Positions 8,222-17,502 of a DNA stretch of 64,000 nt are shown piece by piece (position 1 is the stretch's first letter; each line of letters begins with the position of its first letter). Source of the stretch: Acinetobacter baumannii (GTDB taxonomy: Bacteria > Pseudomonadota > Gammaproteobacteria > Pseudomonadales > Moraxellaceae); assembly GCF_016508585.1 (NCBI RefSeq), contig NZ_JADVOP010000013.1:31397-95396 (forward strand), read 5' to 3'. Both the position numbers and the translations under genes were made by a program. Below the pieces are notes generated by a model, which saw only the letters and a list, made by a program, of their open reading frames with translations, did not search any database and was not told where the DNA came from.

Positions 8222-8709
8222 ATATTCGCATGCACTTATTGATTAAACACAGATTAACTTTGTCCTAGTTTTTTGTCAATATAAACTACGACTAATTTTA
8301 TCTGTGTTTTAGGGGCGCTAGAAATTTTATAAACTATGCTTTTGAATGCTGAGATCATTTTTCTTTTAAAATGATTTGATATATAAATTTCGAGTGGCTG
8401 TTCCGAAATAGATTGAAGGGTGCCTTTTAACAGTGACTTGCACGTATTGGGACGTTAAATAAAAACAGCTGACCATCAAGAATAAATCAACATCAGACTT
8501 TCAGCGGATGCATTGGAGTGTGGTGTGTATTTCAAATCGTGTTGAATCCTCTATAGAGGAGGACAATAGATTGGAAATGATTTTGTATGAAACAGCGGTC
8601 AGAGTGAAAATATTGATCCATCTTTTATAGAATATGCTGAATGTTATGCATGATAAGTGACGCTTTATATCGCTGGTCAGGAACAGAGCTGCTCCTGACC
8701 AACACCTCA
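8222..8709. other. Intergenic region, 488 bp
   Basis: It holds the candidate Rrf2 operator on the left and, at 8674-8701, a hairpin (TGGTCAGGA and TCCTGACCA with an inner CAG/CTG pair) just past the stop of the mechanosensitive channel gene. That hairpin may be its terminator, although no T-run follows on the minus strand. No convincing gene was seen in between. Confidence 0.5.
8245..8309. promoter_or_regulatory. Inverted repeats upstream of the Rrf2 gene (candidate operator)
   Basis: AAACACAGAT (8245-8254) is perfectly inverted as ATCTGTGTTT (8300-8309), 45 bp apart. Between them a second imperfect dyad, GTCCTAG (8262-8268) and CTACGAC (8286-8292), has the dimension of a dimer operator. Their place just upstream of a sensor gene suggests autoregulation; this is inferred only. 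Confidence 0.35.
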
Positions 8710-9975
8710 TCATGATAAGCGTTCAGATGTATGGTTGGATGAATGGGGGGATAATGAACGTAAATCAGAACCAGAAGGTGCCTGATAAATTTTCAATCCA
8801 AATTCAGGGATAATTGCCATCAGGTGATCAAAAATATCAGATTGAATTGCCTCATAATCATTCCATACCGTCGTATTGGCAAATGCGTAGATTTCGAGAG
8901 GTATGCCTTCACTGGTGGGCTGTAACTGGCGAATGATGAGCGATTGGTTTTTTGCAATACCTGAATGTTGTTTTAGATAAAATTCAACATATGCTCGGAA
9001 GGTCCCAATATTGGTCAGACGTCGCTGATTATAGACAGACTGATTTTCAAACTGCTGATTAAAACTCTCAAGTTCAGACTGCTTATTGTCCAGATACTGA
9101 TCCAGTAATAGGAATTCTTTTAATTTCTGTTGTTCTTCCTGAGTAATGAAGTGAATACTGGTTTGATCAATAAAAATGGAGCGTTTGATACGTCTTGCAC
9201 CTAATAGCTTCATGCCACGCCAGTTTCTAAAGGTATCGGTCACCAATTTATTGGTTGGAATTGTGGTAAAGGTCTTGTCAAAATTTTGTACAGTAATGGT
9301 ATGTAGTGACATATCAATGACATCACCATCTGCATTCAATGACGGCATTTCAATCCAATCGCCAATACGGACCATATCATAAGAAGAAATCTGTACAGAT
9401 GCGACCAGAGAAAGAATGGTATTTTGGAAAACCAATAACAATACTGCTGCCATGGCACCAAATCCTGCTAGCAGAGTAAACACATCTTTCTTCAGGAATG
9501 TACCCAATACCAATAAGCCACAAACAATAAATACGATCAGCTTGACCAGTTGAAGATAACCTTTAATAGGCTTGTTCAGTGACTTTGGATTACGTTGATA
9601 GAACAGGTTGAAAACATTGAGCAGCTCACTGATCGCAAGAGCAATGGTCAGAAAGATAAAGGCTTGTGCAGCCATTTGAACCAGACTGACTACTTTTATA
9701 GACAAATGAGGAACTGTGTTGATCCCATTTAAAATAACAATCGCTGGAACAATGTTCGCCACTCTTCGGATAACACTGTGCTCAGAGAAAATTTCACTAT
9801 AAGCAAACTTCATTTTGGAAATAAGTTTACGTATCCCACGAACAACGACCTGTTTTGCAATAAAATTTGCTAAAAATGCGAAAAGCAGCAGAATAGATAA
9901 TGATGTCAGCATTTCTAACCATGGATACTGATCAGACCATTCCTGAATATTTTTTAAAAGGGCAAATTTATCCAA
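8710..9975 (-). CDS. MscS-family mechanosensitive channel (YbdG-like)
   Basis: A 421-residue inner-membrane protein, close to the 415 residues of E. coli YbdG. Hydrophobic segments lie at about 22-44, 70-88, 96-122, 142-163 and 166-198. The last, rich in G and A (AGFGAMAAVLLLVFQNT), corresponds to the pore-lining TM3. It leads into the MscS beta domain (VRIGDWIEM, then DGDVIDMSLHTITVQNFD) and a long cytoplasmic alpha/beta domain. Members sense membrane tension or respond to osmotic change. It is a monocistronic-looking gene with no functional link visible to its neighbours. Confidence 0.88.
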   Translation of the reverse strand: MDKFALLKNIQEWSDQYPWLEMLTSLSILLLFAFLANFIAKQVVVRGIRKLISKMKFAYSEIFSEHSVIRRVANIVPAIVILNGINTVPHLSIKVVSLVQMAAQAFIFLTIALAISELLNVFNLFYQRNPKSLNKPIKGYLQLVKLIVFIVCGLLVLGTFLKKDVFTLLAGFGAMAAVLLLVFQNTILSLVASVQISSYDMVRIGDWIEMPSLNADGDVIDMSLHTITVQNFDKTFTTIPTNKLVTDTFRNWRGMKLLGARRIKRSIFIDQTSIHFITQEEQQKLKEFLLLDQYLDNKQSELESFNQQFENQSVYNQRRLTNIGTFRAYVEFYLKQHSGIAKNQSLIIRQLQPTSEGIPLEIYAFANTTVWNDYEAIQSDIFDHLMAIIPEFGLKIYQAPSGSDLRSLSPHSSNHTSERLS

Positions 9976-10370
9976 AAGTACAACCTCAAAATCTCGGATA
10001 GGTCATTGTATTGTTTGTGAATGACAATATTGGATAAAAATACTTTTTAGCTACATTTGGGCATCATTTATTTACTCAATTGAATGATCATATGATTTAG
10101 TATCGATTACCCACTGATTATATCTGTAAGTTTACACTTTAATTTGAGTGTCTAGATGATTTTCTGATCAGTTGTGTTCTATAGGTCTTTATATATTGCA
10201 ATTTTTTTAATTCTCATATGACAGTAAGAAGATTGAATTGCTCCTATTTTTGCGTTTTTTAAAGTCTTAAATCACGATTTTTTTCAATCATATTTTTATG
10301 ATGTTATCTTCAATACAGATGCTTCCCGTTATTTTCAGTTATATTGTTTGCATTGGATAGGAGATGGTCT
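9976..10370. other. Intergenic region between divergent mscS-like and GST genes
   Basis: About 395 bp, very AT-rich, with divergent flanking genes, so both promoters should lie here. I see no gene and no strong repeat. The only clear site is AGGAGA at 10359-10364, the ribosome binding site of the glutathione S-transferase. Confidence 0.5.
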
Positions 10371-10994
10371 GTGATCAAAATTCTTGGAAGAACTGATTCA
10401 ATCAATGTTAGAAAATTATTGTGGTTGTGTGACGAACTCAATATTGCTTATGAACGCGAAGATTGGGGTCGTGGCTTTCAATCTCCTCAAACATCGGAAT
10501 TTTTAAAATTAAATCCCAATGCCACGATACCCGTACTGATTGATGATGATTTTGTGTTGTGGCAATCCAACACGATTATTCGATATTTAGCCAATCAATA
10601 TGGTGGTCAACATCTCTATCCTCTAGATGCCAGGCAACGTGCTGAAGTGGATCAATGGATTGACTGGCAAGGCATTGAATTGAACAATAGTTGGACTTAC
10701 GCCTTAATGCATTTGGTTCGTCATTCACCCAAACACCAAGACTTAGAATATGTTGAACAAAGTATTCAGGCTTGGACCAAACATATGCATATCCTCGATC
10801 AACAATTAGAAAAAACGGGAGCTTATGTCGCAGGAGAAAAATTTTCTTTGGCGGATATAGTGATTGGGTTGTCTGTACAACGTTGGTATTTAACACCATT
10901 TGAAAAAATAGATTTTCCCAATGTCAAAACTTATTATCAACGTTTAAGTCAACGTGAGGCGTATATGAGATGGGGCAATAATGGTCAAAACTAG
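10371..10994 (+). CDS. Glutathione S-transferase family protein
   Basis: The protein has 207 residues from the GTG at 10371, chosen because AGGAGA ends 6 nt upstream and the family starts with a short beta strand (IKILGR). The N-terminal thioredoxin-like domain ends with the cis-Pro/ESNT-type motif ([20 protein letters not shown], about residues 52-71), which binds the gamma-glutamyl part of glutathione. The C-terminal all-helical domain contains the N-capping segment [12 protein letters not shown] at about 8-10 could supply the activating Ser. The substrate is unknown; detoxification is the usual role. An upstream TTG at 10344 is in frame but has no ribosome binding site. Confidence 0.85.
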   Translation: MIKILGRTDSINVRKLLWLCDELNIAYEREDWGRGFQSPQTSEFLKLNPNATIPVLIDDDFVLWQSNTIIRYLANQYGGQHLYPLDARQRAEVDQWIDWQGIELNNSWTYALMHLVRHSPKHQDLEYVEQSIQAWTKHMHILDQQLEKTGAYVAGEKFSLADIVIGLSVQRWYLTPFEKIDFPNVKTYYQRLSQREAYMRWGNNGQN

Positions 10995-11047
10995 GTGGCG
11001 TGCAGATTTGAATTATGCCGTGATTGAATTGGATTGAAACAAAAGTG

Positions 11048-11076
11048 AAAGAGCTGAAAAATAATTTCAGCTCTTT
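11048..11076. terminator. Bidirectional terminator between GST and scoB
   Basis: AAAGAGCTGAAA at 11048-11059 and TTTCAGCTCTTT at 11065-11076 form a perfect 12-bp stem with a 5-nt loop between two convergent genes. Confidence 0.75.
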
Positions 11077-11088
11077 GGTATTGCTTAA

Positions 11089-11736
11089 TCAAGAAGCTTG
11101 AAGCCCGTTTGTGATCAAGGTTACACCTGTTGCTGACTGGATCTGCTCTAGGCTGACATCTTTTGCCAGTTCAATCAATTTGACCCCTTGCGGCGTTATA
11201 TCCATAACGCCAAGATCAGTGATAATGCGATTGACAACCAATCTGCCTGTAAGGGGGAGTGAACATTCTGGGACAATTTTAGGACTGCCATCTTTGGCAC
11301 AGTGTTCCATCAACACAACGACTTTTTGAACACCTGCAACCAAATCCATGGCACCTCCCATCCCTTTGACTTTTTTGCCTGGGATCATCCAGTTAGCTAA
11401 ATCACCTTTTTCAGAGACTTCCATCGAACCTAAAATAGCGATATTCACTTTACCGCCCCGAATCATGGCAAAAGATTCTGCACTGGAAAAAAATGCAGCT
11501 CCTTTACGTGCAGTGACCGTTTGTTTGCCTGCATTGATTAAATCTGCATCTACTGTTTCTTCAGTTGGAAATTCATCTATTCCCAATAAACCATTTTCAG
11601 ATTGAAGCCAGACATCAATATGCTCAGGTATATAATTTGCAACCAGTGTCGGTAAGCCGATACCTAAGTTGACATAAAAACCATCTTCTAGTTCTTGAGC
11701 AGCACGCTCAGCCATTTCATTACGCGTCCAAGCCAT
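11089..11736 (-). CDS. scoB: 3-oxoacid CoA-transferase subunit B
   Basis: A 215-residue family I CoA-transferase beta subunit. The catalytic glutamate is E47 in the SENG motif (QSENGLLG), which carries the CoA thioester intermediate. YVNLGIGLPT at 21-30 is the oxyanion glycine loop. Paired with the alpha subunit, it transfers CoA from succinyl-CoA to acetoacetate or a similar 3-oxoacid. It starts 2 nt after the alpha subunit stop, so the two are translated together. The nearby 3-hydroxybutyrate dehydrogenase and permease favour acetoacetate as substrate. It is a paralogue of pcaJ at 49785 in this same window, from which it differs clearly in sequence. Confidence 0.9.
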   Translation of the reverse strand: MAWTRNEMAERAAQELEDGFYVNLGIGLPTLVANYIPEHIDVWLQSENGLLGIDEFPTEETVDADLINAGKQTVTARKGAAFFSSAESFAMIRGGKVNIAILGSMEVSEKGDLANWMIPGKKVKGMGGAMDLVAGVQKVVVLMEHCAKDGSPKIVPECSLPLTGRLVVNRIITDLGVMDITPQGVKLIELAKDVSLEQIQSATGVTLITNGLQAS

Positions 11737-11738
11737 GA

Positions 11739-12440
11739 TTAAGCCTCCGTTTTCAATGTCAATTGTTCAATTCGTTTTTCAGGTTGTGCATTCAAGACGA
11801 TACGATTGACATAGATGCCAGGAAGATGAATTGAATCAGGTTCTAGCTCACCGATTTCAACAATTTCCTCAACTTCGACAATGGTCAATTTGCCAGCCAT
11901 AGCGCATTCCGGATTAAAGTTACGGGCTGTTTTACGGAAAATAAGATTGCCGGCTTTATCTGCTTTGTAGGCTTTTACCAAGGCAATATCTGCTACCAAT
12001 GCATGTTCAAGGATATAGTCTTTACCCGAAAAATTACGGGTTTCTTTTCCTTCTGCAACCAGTGTACCCACACCTGTCTGGGTAAAAAAGGCAGGAATAC
12101 CTGCACCACCGGCACGGAGTTTTTCCGCCAATGTTCCTTGAGGCGTCAGTTCAACTTCAAGTTCACCATTTAAATATTGACGTTCAAATTCTTTGTTTTC
12201 ACCAACATAGGATGAAATCATTTTTTTGATTTGTTTGGTTTGCAACAGTTTACCCAGACCAAAATCATCGACGCCAGCATTGTTTGAAATACAGGTTAGC
12301 CCTGTTACACCAGTTTCTTTTAAAGCATCAATCAATGCTTCTGGAATTCCACATAATCCAAATCCGCCTACAGCAAAAATCTGGTTGTTTGCAACCACAT
12401 CCGCTAAAGCTTCATGTGCACTCGCGACAACTTTGTTCAT
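11739..12440 (-). CDS. scoA: 3-oxoacid CoA-transferase subunit A
   Basis: A 233-residue alpha subunit of a family I CoA-transferase, with the CoA-binding glycine loop [10 protein letters not shown] at residues 25-34 and the typical downstream block [15 protein letters not shown]. It forms the alpha2beta2 enzyme with the product of the gene directly downstream. In this setting the likely job is succinyl-CoA:acetoacetate transfer, feeding 3-hydroxybutyrate carbon into acetyl-CoA. An AAAGGA sequence lies upstream of the ATG. The LysR gene is 141 nt upstream on the same strand and may be co-transcribed. A butyrate/acetoacetate AtoDA-type specificity cannot be excluded. Confidence 0.9.
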   Translation of the reverse strand: MNKVVASAHEALADVVANNQIFAVGGFGLCGIPEALIDALKETGVTGLTCISNNAGVDDFGLGKLLQTKQIKKMISSYVGENKEFERQYLNGELEVELTPQGTLAEKLRAGGAGIPAFFTQTGVGTLVAEGKETRNFSGKDYILEHALVADIALVKAYKADKAGNLIFRKTARNFNPECAMAGKLTIVEVEEIVEIGELEPDSIHLPGIYVNRIVLNAQPEKRIEQLTLKTEA

Positions 12441-12581
12441 CGTTTTAACTCTATGTCCTTTAGAACTTTTATTATTAGCACTCCGTAAATAATTTTAGAA
12501 ATTGATTCTTTCAAATGTTCAATGAGAAAAACTCATTAATTTTGCTTTAGGAACACTGAGTACGGTTCTGGAGAAAAAGGT

Positions 12582-13463
12582 TTAAAACGGATAGGTCAAC
12601 AAGGTGTCGATAAACTGGGAGGAGATATTGGAGAGTTCAAAGTCTTTTTTATAAATCACCCCGACAGGAAGACTGACTTCACTATCTTCAATTTCAATCA
12701 ACAGATTATTTTCTTTATCAATATAATTTTGAAAGTGCCGTGGAATTGCACTGACACCCATCCCAAAAGCCACAAAATGGGAAAGTGAACTGATTTGATG
12801 GCACTCAATTTTTAAATCCAGAATTAAATCATTCTGGGCACATTTTTCTTCGACCACATGTCGAATGATTGACGGTTTCTGTAAGGTGATAAAGGGATAA
12901 GAACATAACTCATGCCATGTCACTGCTTTATGCTTTGCCAGTACATGATCTTTCGGAAGCAATGCCAAAAAATCTTCATTGAAAAATGGTTTAAACACTA
13001 ATTGATCATTGTGTTGAGGTTCAAAGCAAATACCGAGTTCAAAAATACCTTCTTGTACTTTTTCGATGATTTTTTCATTGGGAATATCATGGATTGAAAA
13101 ATTGATATTGGGATGATGCTTGTTAAATTCATTCAGTACCGCAGGTAAAATAGCATGTGTTGCAAAGGGCATGGAGGCGATATTGAGTGTTCCTCGATGC
13201 AGTTTAAAACGTTGTTTGACATCTCTTTCCATATCTTCCCAATTGGCTAAAAGCTTTCTGGCAAATGGAATTAAAGCATTTCCTTCCGCAGTAAGATCGA
13301 CACGTCGGGTATTACGTTTAAAGAGCTTGCCACCGAGTTCATCTTCTAAGCTTTTGATACTCAAACTTAAAGCTGATTGACTCAAACAAAGCTCATTGGC
13401 AGCATTGGCATAGTTTAATGTGCGAGCAAGAACCAAAAATGCTTTTAATTGTTTGAGTGTCAT
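12582..13463 (-). CDS. LysR-family regulator, probably of the ketone-body genes
   Basis: A 293-residue LysR regulator. The N-terminal winged HTH is about residues 1-60 (LNYANAANELCLSQSALSLSIKSLE), followed by the linker helix and a periplasmic-binding-protein-like effector domain to the end. It lies between scoAB (same strand) and the permease-dehydrogenase pair (opposite strand, 604 bp away). That is the usual position for a regulator of both units. The effector is unknown; 3-hydroxybutyrate or acetoacetate would fit (inference). Confidence 0.88.
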   Translation of the reverse strand: MTLKQLKAFLVLARTLNYANAANELCLSQSALSLSIKSLEDELGGKLFKRNTRRVDLTAEGNALIPFARKLLANWEDMERDVKQRFKLHRGTLNIASMPFATHAILPAVLNEFNKHHPNINFSIHDIPNEKIIEKVQEGIFELGICFEPQHNDQLVFKPFFNEDFLALLPKDHVLAKHKAVTWHELCSYPFITLQKPSIIRHVVEEKCAQNDLILDLKIECHQISSLSHFVAFGMGVSAIPRHFQNYIDKENNLLIEIEDSEVSLPVGVIYKKDFELSNISSQFIDTLLTYPF

Positions 13464-14067
13464 AAGTCTACCTCATTGATCTTTAACCCTATGATACGCT
13501 AAACCAAGGATCTTTGATCGTATAGCGAATGATTTAGATGCTTAAATAATAATGGGTTTAGTCAATAAGCCAATTTCAATGGAATAGTACAAACTTAAGA
13601 AAAGTTTAATTTTTTTAATGGGTTAATCTAAGTTTTCTGGTGAATCAATATTGACTGTGTACGAATGAATAAATTTAATCCGAAGTTTTTAAAAGAATCA
13701 ATGGACGGTTTTTGTTGAATGATCTTGAAAATCATCAGTTTGTTTTTTATTTCAGCACCGATTGAACAAACGGCAATATAAATCTGCTCCAATTCATGAG
13801 CTTTTCATATTAACTGATAAATATTTTCAAATAATATCCCTAAAAATTTGGATTATAGTTTTATCGATAATTTGGACATGGATATTCCAATTTATAAATC
13901 TGGACGATTTATAAAAGCTCAATATATTGACGAAAATTAATTTTTCTAAGCATCCATTTTATTTATTGAATGACCCATTCATATCAATCAATGGGATTGC
14001 CTTGTGATGATTTGAAATAAAACAAGGTGGATTTAGACATATATGCTTTAAGGACGGAGTAAAAAAT
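13464..14067. other. Divergent promoter region, 604 bp
   Basis: It lies between the LysR gene and the permease gene, which diverge. No gene is seen. It contains the perfect inverted repeat at 13891-13915, a weak CGCTA/TAGCG dyad near 13497-13527 close to the regulator, and AGGACGGAG (14051-14059) as the permease ribosome binding site. Confidence 0.5.
13891..13915. promoter_or_regulatory. Perfect 10-bp inverted repeat upstream of the permease gene
   Basis: TTTATAAATC at 13891-13900 and GATTTATAAA at 13906-13915 are exact inverted copies around the 5-bp TGGAC. The 25-bp size is that of a dimer-binding operator. It lies 150 bp upstream of the permease start, a plausible activator site for the divergent LysR protein. 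Confidence 0.4.
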
Positions 14068-15492
14068 ATGTGGGAACTGGGTATAATTTTGCTTTCTCTG
14101 GGGCTGTTGATGTATACCGCCTACAGAGGATTTTCTGTGATTCTCATGGCACCGATTTGTGCCTTATTCGCCGTCTTACTGATCAATCCAGCCAATGTTC
14201 TGCCATTTTATTCTGGTGTATTCATGCCAAAAATGGTGGGCTTTATTAAAGATTATTTCCTGGTTTTTTTACTTGGGGCAATTTTCGGTAAAGTGGTTGA
14301 AATGTCCGGTATTGCAGAATCAATTGCAAAAACCATTGTCCAACTGATCGGCTCTAAAAATGCCATGCTGACAGTTGTGCTTTTGGGCGCGATTCTCACC
14401 TATAGTGGAGTGAGTTTGTTTGTGGTGGTTTTTGCAGTCTATCCATTTGCAAACCAATTGTTTAGACAAGCCAATATTCCAAAACGGTTGATTCCAGGCA
14501 CAATTGCACTGGGTGCTTTCTCGTTTACCATGGATGCTTTACCAGGTACACCCCAGATTCAAAATGTGATTCCGACTACTTTTTTCGGAACCAATATTTA
14601 TGCCGCACCTTTTTTAGGAATTATTGGGGCAATTTTTGTTTTGGGTGTCGGTTTAAGTTATTTGGAGTGGCGTCGTCGTGTTGCTGCTCGCAATGGTGAT
14701 GGATTTACTTCGGGTATCACGCTGACAGAAGCCGAACTACAACAATTCGAAAGTCAGTCTCAACAACAGGATAACGGTTCTGGACTACGCCAATTCATGG
14801 CATTTGTTCCATTGATTTTAGTGGCGGTGATGAATAAATATTTATCCACTGCGATTAAACAATGGTATCCGAACGGCTTTGATTTTAATGCGATTGGACT
14901 TGCAAACTATACGGTGGATGTTGCTAAAACATCAGCAATTTGGGCGGTCGGTTTGGCATTAATTGTAGGTATTATTACCGCCATCATGTTTGATTACCGC
15001 CGTGTCTCCACAAGTTTTAAAGAAGGCGTAAATGCAAGTATCGGTGGTTCTTTACTTGCGGTCATGAACACCGCGTCTGAGTACGGTTTCGGTGCCATCA
15101 TTGCGGCATTGCCTGGTTTTGCAGTTATTAGTCATGCTTTGGGACATACTTTTTCCAATCCATTGGTGAATGGTGCAGTGACCACCACTGTTTTAGCAGG
15201 GATTACTGGTTCTGCTTCGGGTGGGATGAGTATTGCGTTAAGTGCGATGGCCGATCAATACAATGCTGCTATTGCTGCAATGGGAATTCCTGCCGAAGTG
15301 ATGCATCGTATTGTTGCCATGGCATCAGGAGGTATGGACACCTTACCGCATAATGGTGCAGTCATTACTTTACTTGCCGTAACAGGACTTACCCATAAAC
15401 AATCGTATAAAGATATTTTTGCCATTACGATCATTAAAACGATTGCCGTGTTTGTTGCGATTGCAGCATTTACATGGTTTGGTATTGTCTAA
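14068..15492 (+). CDS. GntP-family permease, probable 3-hydroxybutyrate transporter
   Basis: A 474-residue integral membrane protein with about 12 hydrophobic segments and the GntP-family pattern: an N-terminal MWELGIILLSLGLLMYTAYRG-like helix and glycine-rich re-entrant stretches such as TGSASGGMSIALSAMAD and MASGGMDTLPHNGAVITLL near the end. GntP members move gluconate and other small hydroxy-acids in symport with protons. The next gene, 35 nt on, is 3-hydroxybutyrate dehydrogenase, and GntP permeases in that setting are usually 3-hydroxybutyrate carriers. The substrate is therefore inferred from context. Confidence 0.85.
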   Translation: MWELGIILLSLGLLMYTAYRGFSVILMAPICALFAVLLINPANVLPFYSGVFMPKMVGFIKDYFLVFLLGAIFGKVVEMSGIAESIAKTIVQLIGSKNAMLTVVLLGAILTYSGVSLFVVVFAVYPFANQLFRQANIPKRLIPGTIALGAFSFTMDALPGTPQIQNVIPTTFFGTNIYAAPFLGIIGAIFVLGVGLSYLEWRRRVAARNGDGFTSGITLTEAELQQFESQSQQQDNGSGLRQFMAFVPLILVAVMNKYLSTAIKQWYPNGFDFNAIGLANYTVDVAKTSAIWAVGLALIVGIITAIMFDYRRVSTSFKEGVNASIGGSLLAVMNTASEYGFGAIIAALPGFAVISHALGHTFSNPLVNGAVTTTVLAGITGSASGGMSIALSAMADQYNAAIAAMGIPAEVMHRIVAMASGGMDTLPHNGAVITLLAVTGLTHKQSYKDIFAITIIKTIAVFVAIAAFTWFGIV

Positions 15493-15526
15493 GCTTATAT
15501 TGAAGAAGCAACACAGGGAGTCAAAC

Positions 15527-16312
15527 ATGAGTCAACTTCTCAAAGATAAAGTTGCATTTATCACAGGTTCAGCAAGTGGTATTGGACTTGAAATCGCTAA
15601 AAAATTCGCACTTGAAGGGGCAAAAGTGGTCATTTCAGATATGAATGCGGATAAATGCAATGACGCTGTTCTTGCCTTAAAAAAGGATGGATTTGAAGCA
15701 TTATCTGCACCCTGTGATGTATCTAGTGAAACTGCCTATGCCGCGGCAATAGACTTAGCCCATTCTACTTATGGACGCTTAGATATCCTGATCAACAATG
15801 CAGGTTTTCAGCATGTTGCGGCTATTGAAGAATTTCCAACGGATATTTATCAAAAGTTGTTAAATGTGATGTTGGTGGGTTCTTTTATTGGCATTAAACA
15901 TGCATTTCCAATCATGAAAGCACAAAAGTACGGTCGTATTATCAATATGGCTTCGATCAATGGTCTAATCGGTTTTGCAGGAAAAGCAGGTTATAACAGT
16001 GCGAAACATGGGGTGATCGGTTTAACTAAAGTAGCGGCTTTAGAGGCTGCGCGCGATGGTATTACCGTCAATGCATTATGTCCGGGTTATGTGGATACGC
16101 CTTTGGTTCGTGGTCAGATTAAAGACTTGGCGAAAACACGTAATGTAAGTGAAACCAGTGCACTTGAGGATGTTATTTTAGCCATGGTGCCGCAAAAGCG
16201 CTTACTCAATGTTGAAGAAATCGCAGATTATGCAATTTTCCTCGCTTCTGAGAAAGCAGCAGGAGTTACAGGTCAAGCTGTGGTGATGGATGGTGGTTAT
16301 ACAGCGCAATAG
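15527..16312 (+). CDS. hbdH: 3-hydroxybutyrate dehydrogenase
   Basis: A 261-residue short-chain dehydrogenase, matching the roughly 260 residues of D-3-hydroxybutyrate dehydrogenases. It has the NAD-binding GSASGIG at 14-20, NNAG at 90-93, catalytic S143 (MASING) and Y156-x3-K160 (YNSAK), and the 3HB-dehydrogenase-like C-terminal block LCPGYVDTPLVRGQI. It oxidises D-3-hydroxybutyrate to acetoacetate with NAD+. The ATG at 15527 is chosen because CAGGGAG lies just upstream and the family begins with LKDKVAFITG; a longer frame reaches back into the permease gene. It is probably an operon with the permease. Confidence 0.9.
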   Translation: MSQLLKDKVAFITGSASGIGLEIAKKFALEGAKVVISDMNADKCNDAVLALKKDGFEALSAPCDVSSETAYAAAIDLAHSTYGRLDILINNAGFQHVAAIEEFPTDIYQKLLNVMLVGSFIGIKHAFPIMKAQKYGRIINMASINGLIGFAGKAGYNSAKHGVIGLTKVAALEAARDGITVNALCPGYVDTPLVRGQIKDLAKTRNVSETSALEDVILAMVPQKRLLNVEEIADYAIFLASEKAAGVTGQAVVMDGGYTAQ

Positions 16313-16344
16313 TGTCAATATTCATCCAATCATAATTATATTTT

Positions 16345-16420
16345 CTCGCTGTTGATATCGCTGCGGAAAGATCTGCTTATTCATCATCATTATTTGTGGA
16401 GGACGAAGTCCTCCACAAAA
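16345..16420 (-). repeat. Decayed copy C of a dispersed repeat, with a perfect 12-bp hairpin
   Basis: GATATCGCTGCGGAAAGAT at 16354-16372 is close to the segment at 57321-57338 of copy B. It is followed, at a similar distance, by a hairpin with the same GAA loop: TTTGTGGAGGAC (16393-16404), GAA, GTCCTCCACAAA (16408-16419). The rest of the match is poor, so this is only a tentative family member. The hairpin could also serve as a terminator for hbdH. Confidence 0.35.
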
Positions 16421-16513
16421 TTGAGCAAGTCTTGCCGCTATAAAAGCATTATTTTTCACTGTTAAATATCAAGATATTCCCCACATTTTTCAAGGACAAG
16501 AGGAAGTGTATAT

Positions 16514-17470
16514 ATGAAATCAGTCAATAAGATTGCCATTATCGGTACTGGTGTAATTGGTGCAAGTTGGGCTGCTTTCTATCTCAGTAAAGGATTTCAG
16601 GTCAGTGCATTTGATCCAGCACCTGATGCAGAACACAATTTAAACAATAGAGTTCAAATCTATTTACGAGACCTGTTTGAATTGCAAGAACACAAACAGG
16701 GTGATTCGGAAAGTTATATTACAGATCTTTTAAACAATTTAAGCTTTTATGGACATATCGTCGATGCGGTCAAAGATGCCGATTTTATTCAAGAAAACGG
16801 TCCAGAAAGAATTGATTTAAAAAAACACCTGTATGCGCAACTCACACAGAATTGTCCTCGGGATACGATTATTGCTTCAAGCTCATCCGGTTTAAAAATA
16901 TCCGACATTCAACAAGATTGTGTTTATCCAGAACGAATTGTTTTAGGACATCCTTTTAATCCGCCACATCTATTGCCGCTTGTGGAGATTATTGGTGGCG
17001 AGAAAACACAGGCAAGGTATATACAGGATGCTTTTGAGTTTTACCGATCATTGGGTAAAAAACCGATTTTGATCCAAAAGGAAGTCAAAGGCCATGTGGC
17101 AAACCGCTTACAGTCAGCGATTTGGAGAGAAGCATTTTATCTGGTTTCTGAAGGCGTATGCAGTGCAGAAGATATTGATACTGCAATCACCAATGGACCT
17201 GGACTACGTTGGGCAATCTTTGGTCCTTATCTCAATATGCAACTGGCCAACCAGCAGGGTTTTAAAGCGGCTATGCATCATTTAGGTGAGCCAATGTCAG
17301 AATGGTGGGCTGATATGAAGCCCTATACACTTACTGAAGAAAAAATCGATATGTTGGATGATGCAACTCAGCAGTTTATTAACAAGTTAGGTGATAGAAA
17401 TCTTCAAGAGACACGTAATCAAGCGTTGTTAAAAACGTTGAAAATGAGAGCTGAACTGGATTTGCCATAA
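16514..17470 (+). CDS. 3-hydroxyacyl-CoA dehydrogenase family protein (L-carnitine dehydrogenase-like)
   Basis: A 318-residue protein with the N-terminal Rossmann motif GTGVIG at 11-16 and a 3-hydroxyacyl-CoA dehydrogenase fold. SSSSGLKIS at about 122-130 and H146 in GHPFNPPHLLPLVEI give the catalytic His-Glu pair (E158). The C-terminal helical domain is short, as in lambda-crystallin and L-carnitine dehydrogenase-type stand-alone enzymes, rather than the fatty acid oxidation FadB type. It therefore probably oxidises a small hydroxy-acid such as carnitine or gulonate rather than an acyl-CoA. It lies 201 nt after hbdH with its own AGAGGAAG ribosome binding site. Confidence 0.8.
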   Translation: MKSVNKIAIIGTGVIGASWAAFYLSKGFQVSAFDPAPDAEHNLNNRVQIYLRDLFELQEHKQGDSESYITDLLNNLSFYGHIVDAVKDADFIQENGPERIDLKKHLYAQLTQNCPRDTIIASSSSGLKISDIQQDCVYPERIVLGHPFNPPHLLPLVEIIGGEKTQARYIQDAFEFYRSLGKKPILIQKEVKGHVANRLQSAIWREAFYLVSEGVCSAEDIDTAITNGPGLRWAIFGPYLNMQLANQQGFKAAMHHLGEPMSEWWADMKPYTLTEEKIDMLDDATQQFINKLGDRNLQETRNQALLKTLKMRAELDLP

Positions 17471-17502
17471 TCGTATTTGTTGAATCAATTTACTGTTGAA
17501 TT

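Noticed and set aside
8501..8713. 70-codon minus-strand open frame between Rrf2 and the channel gene
   Set aside because: No ribosome binding site, a composition unlike neighbouring proteins, and it runs through a hairpin.
16393..16419. The GAA-loop hairpin as a certain terminator of hbdH
   Set aside because: The stem is perfect, but only a short A/T stretch follows on either strand and the site resembles the repeat family. It was kept as a tentative repeat instead.
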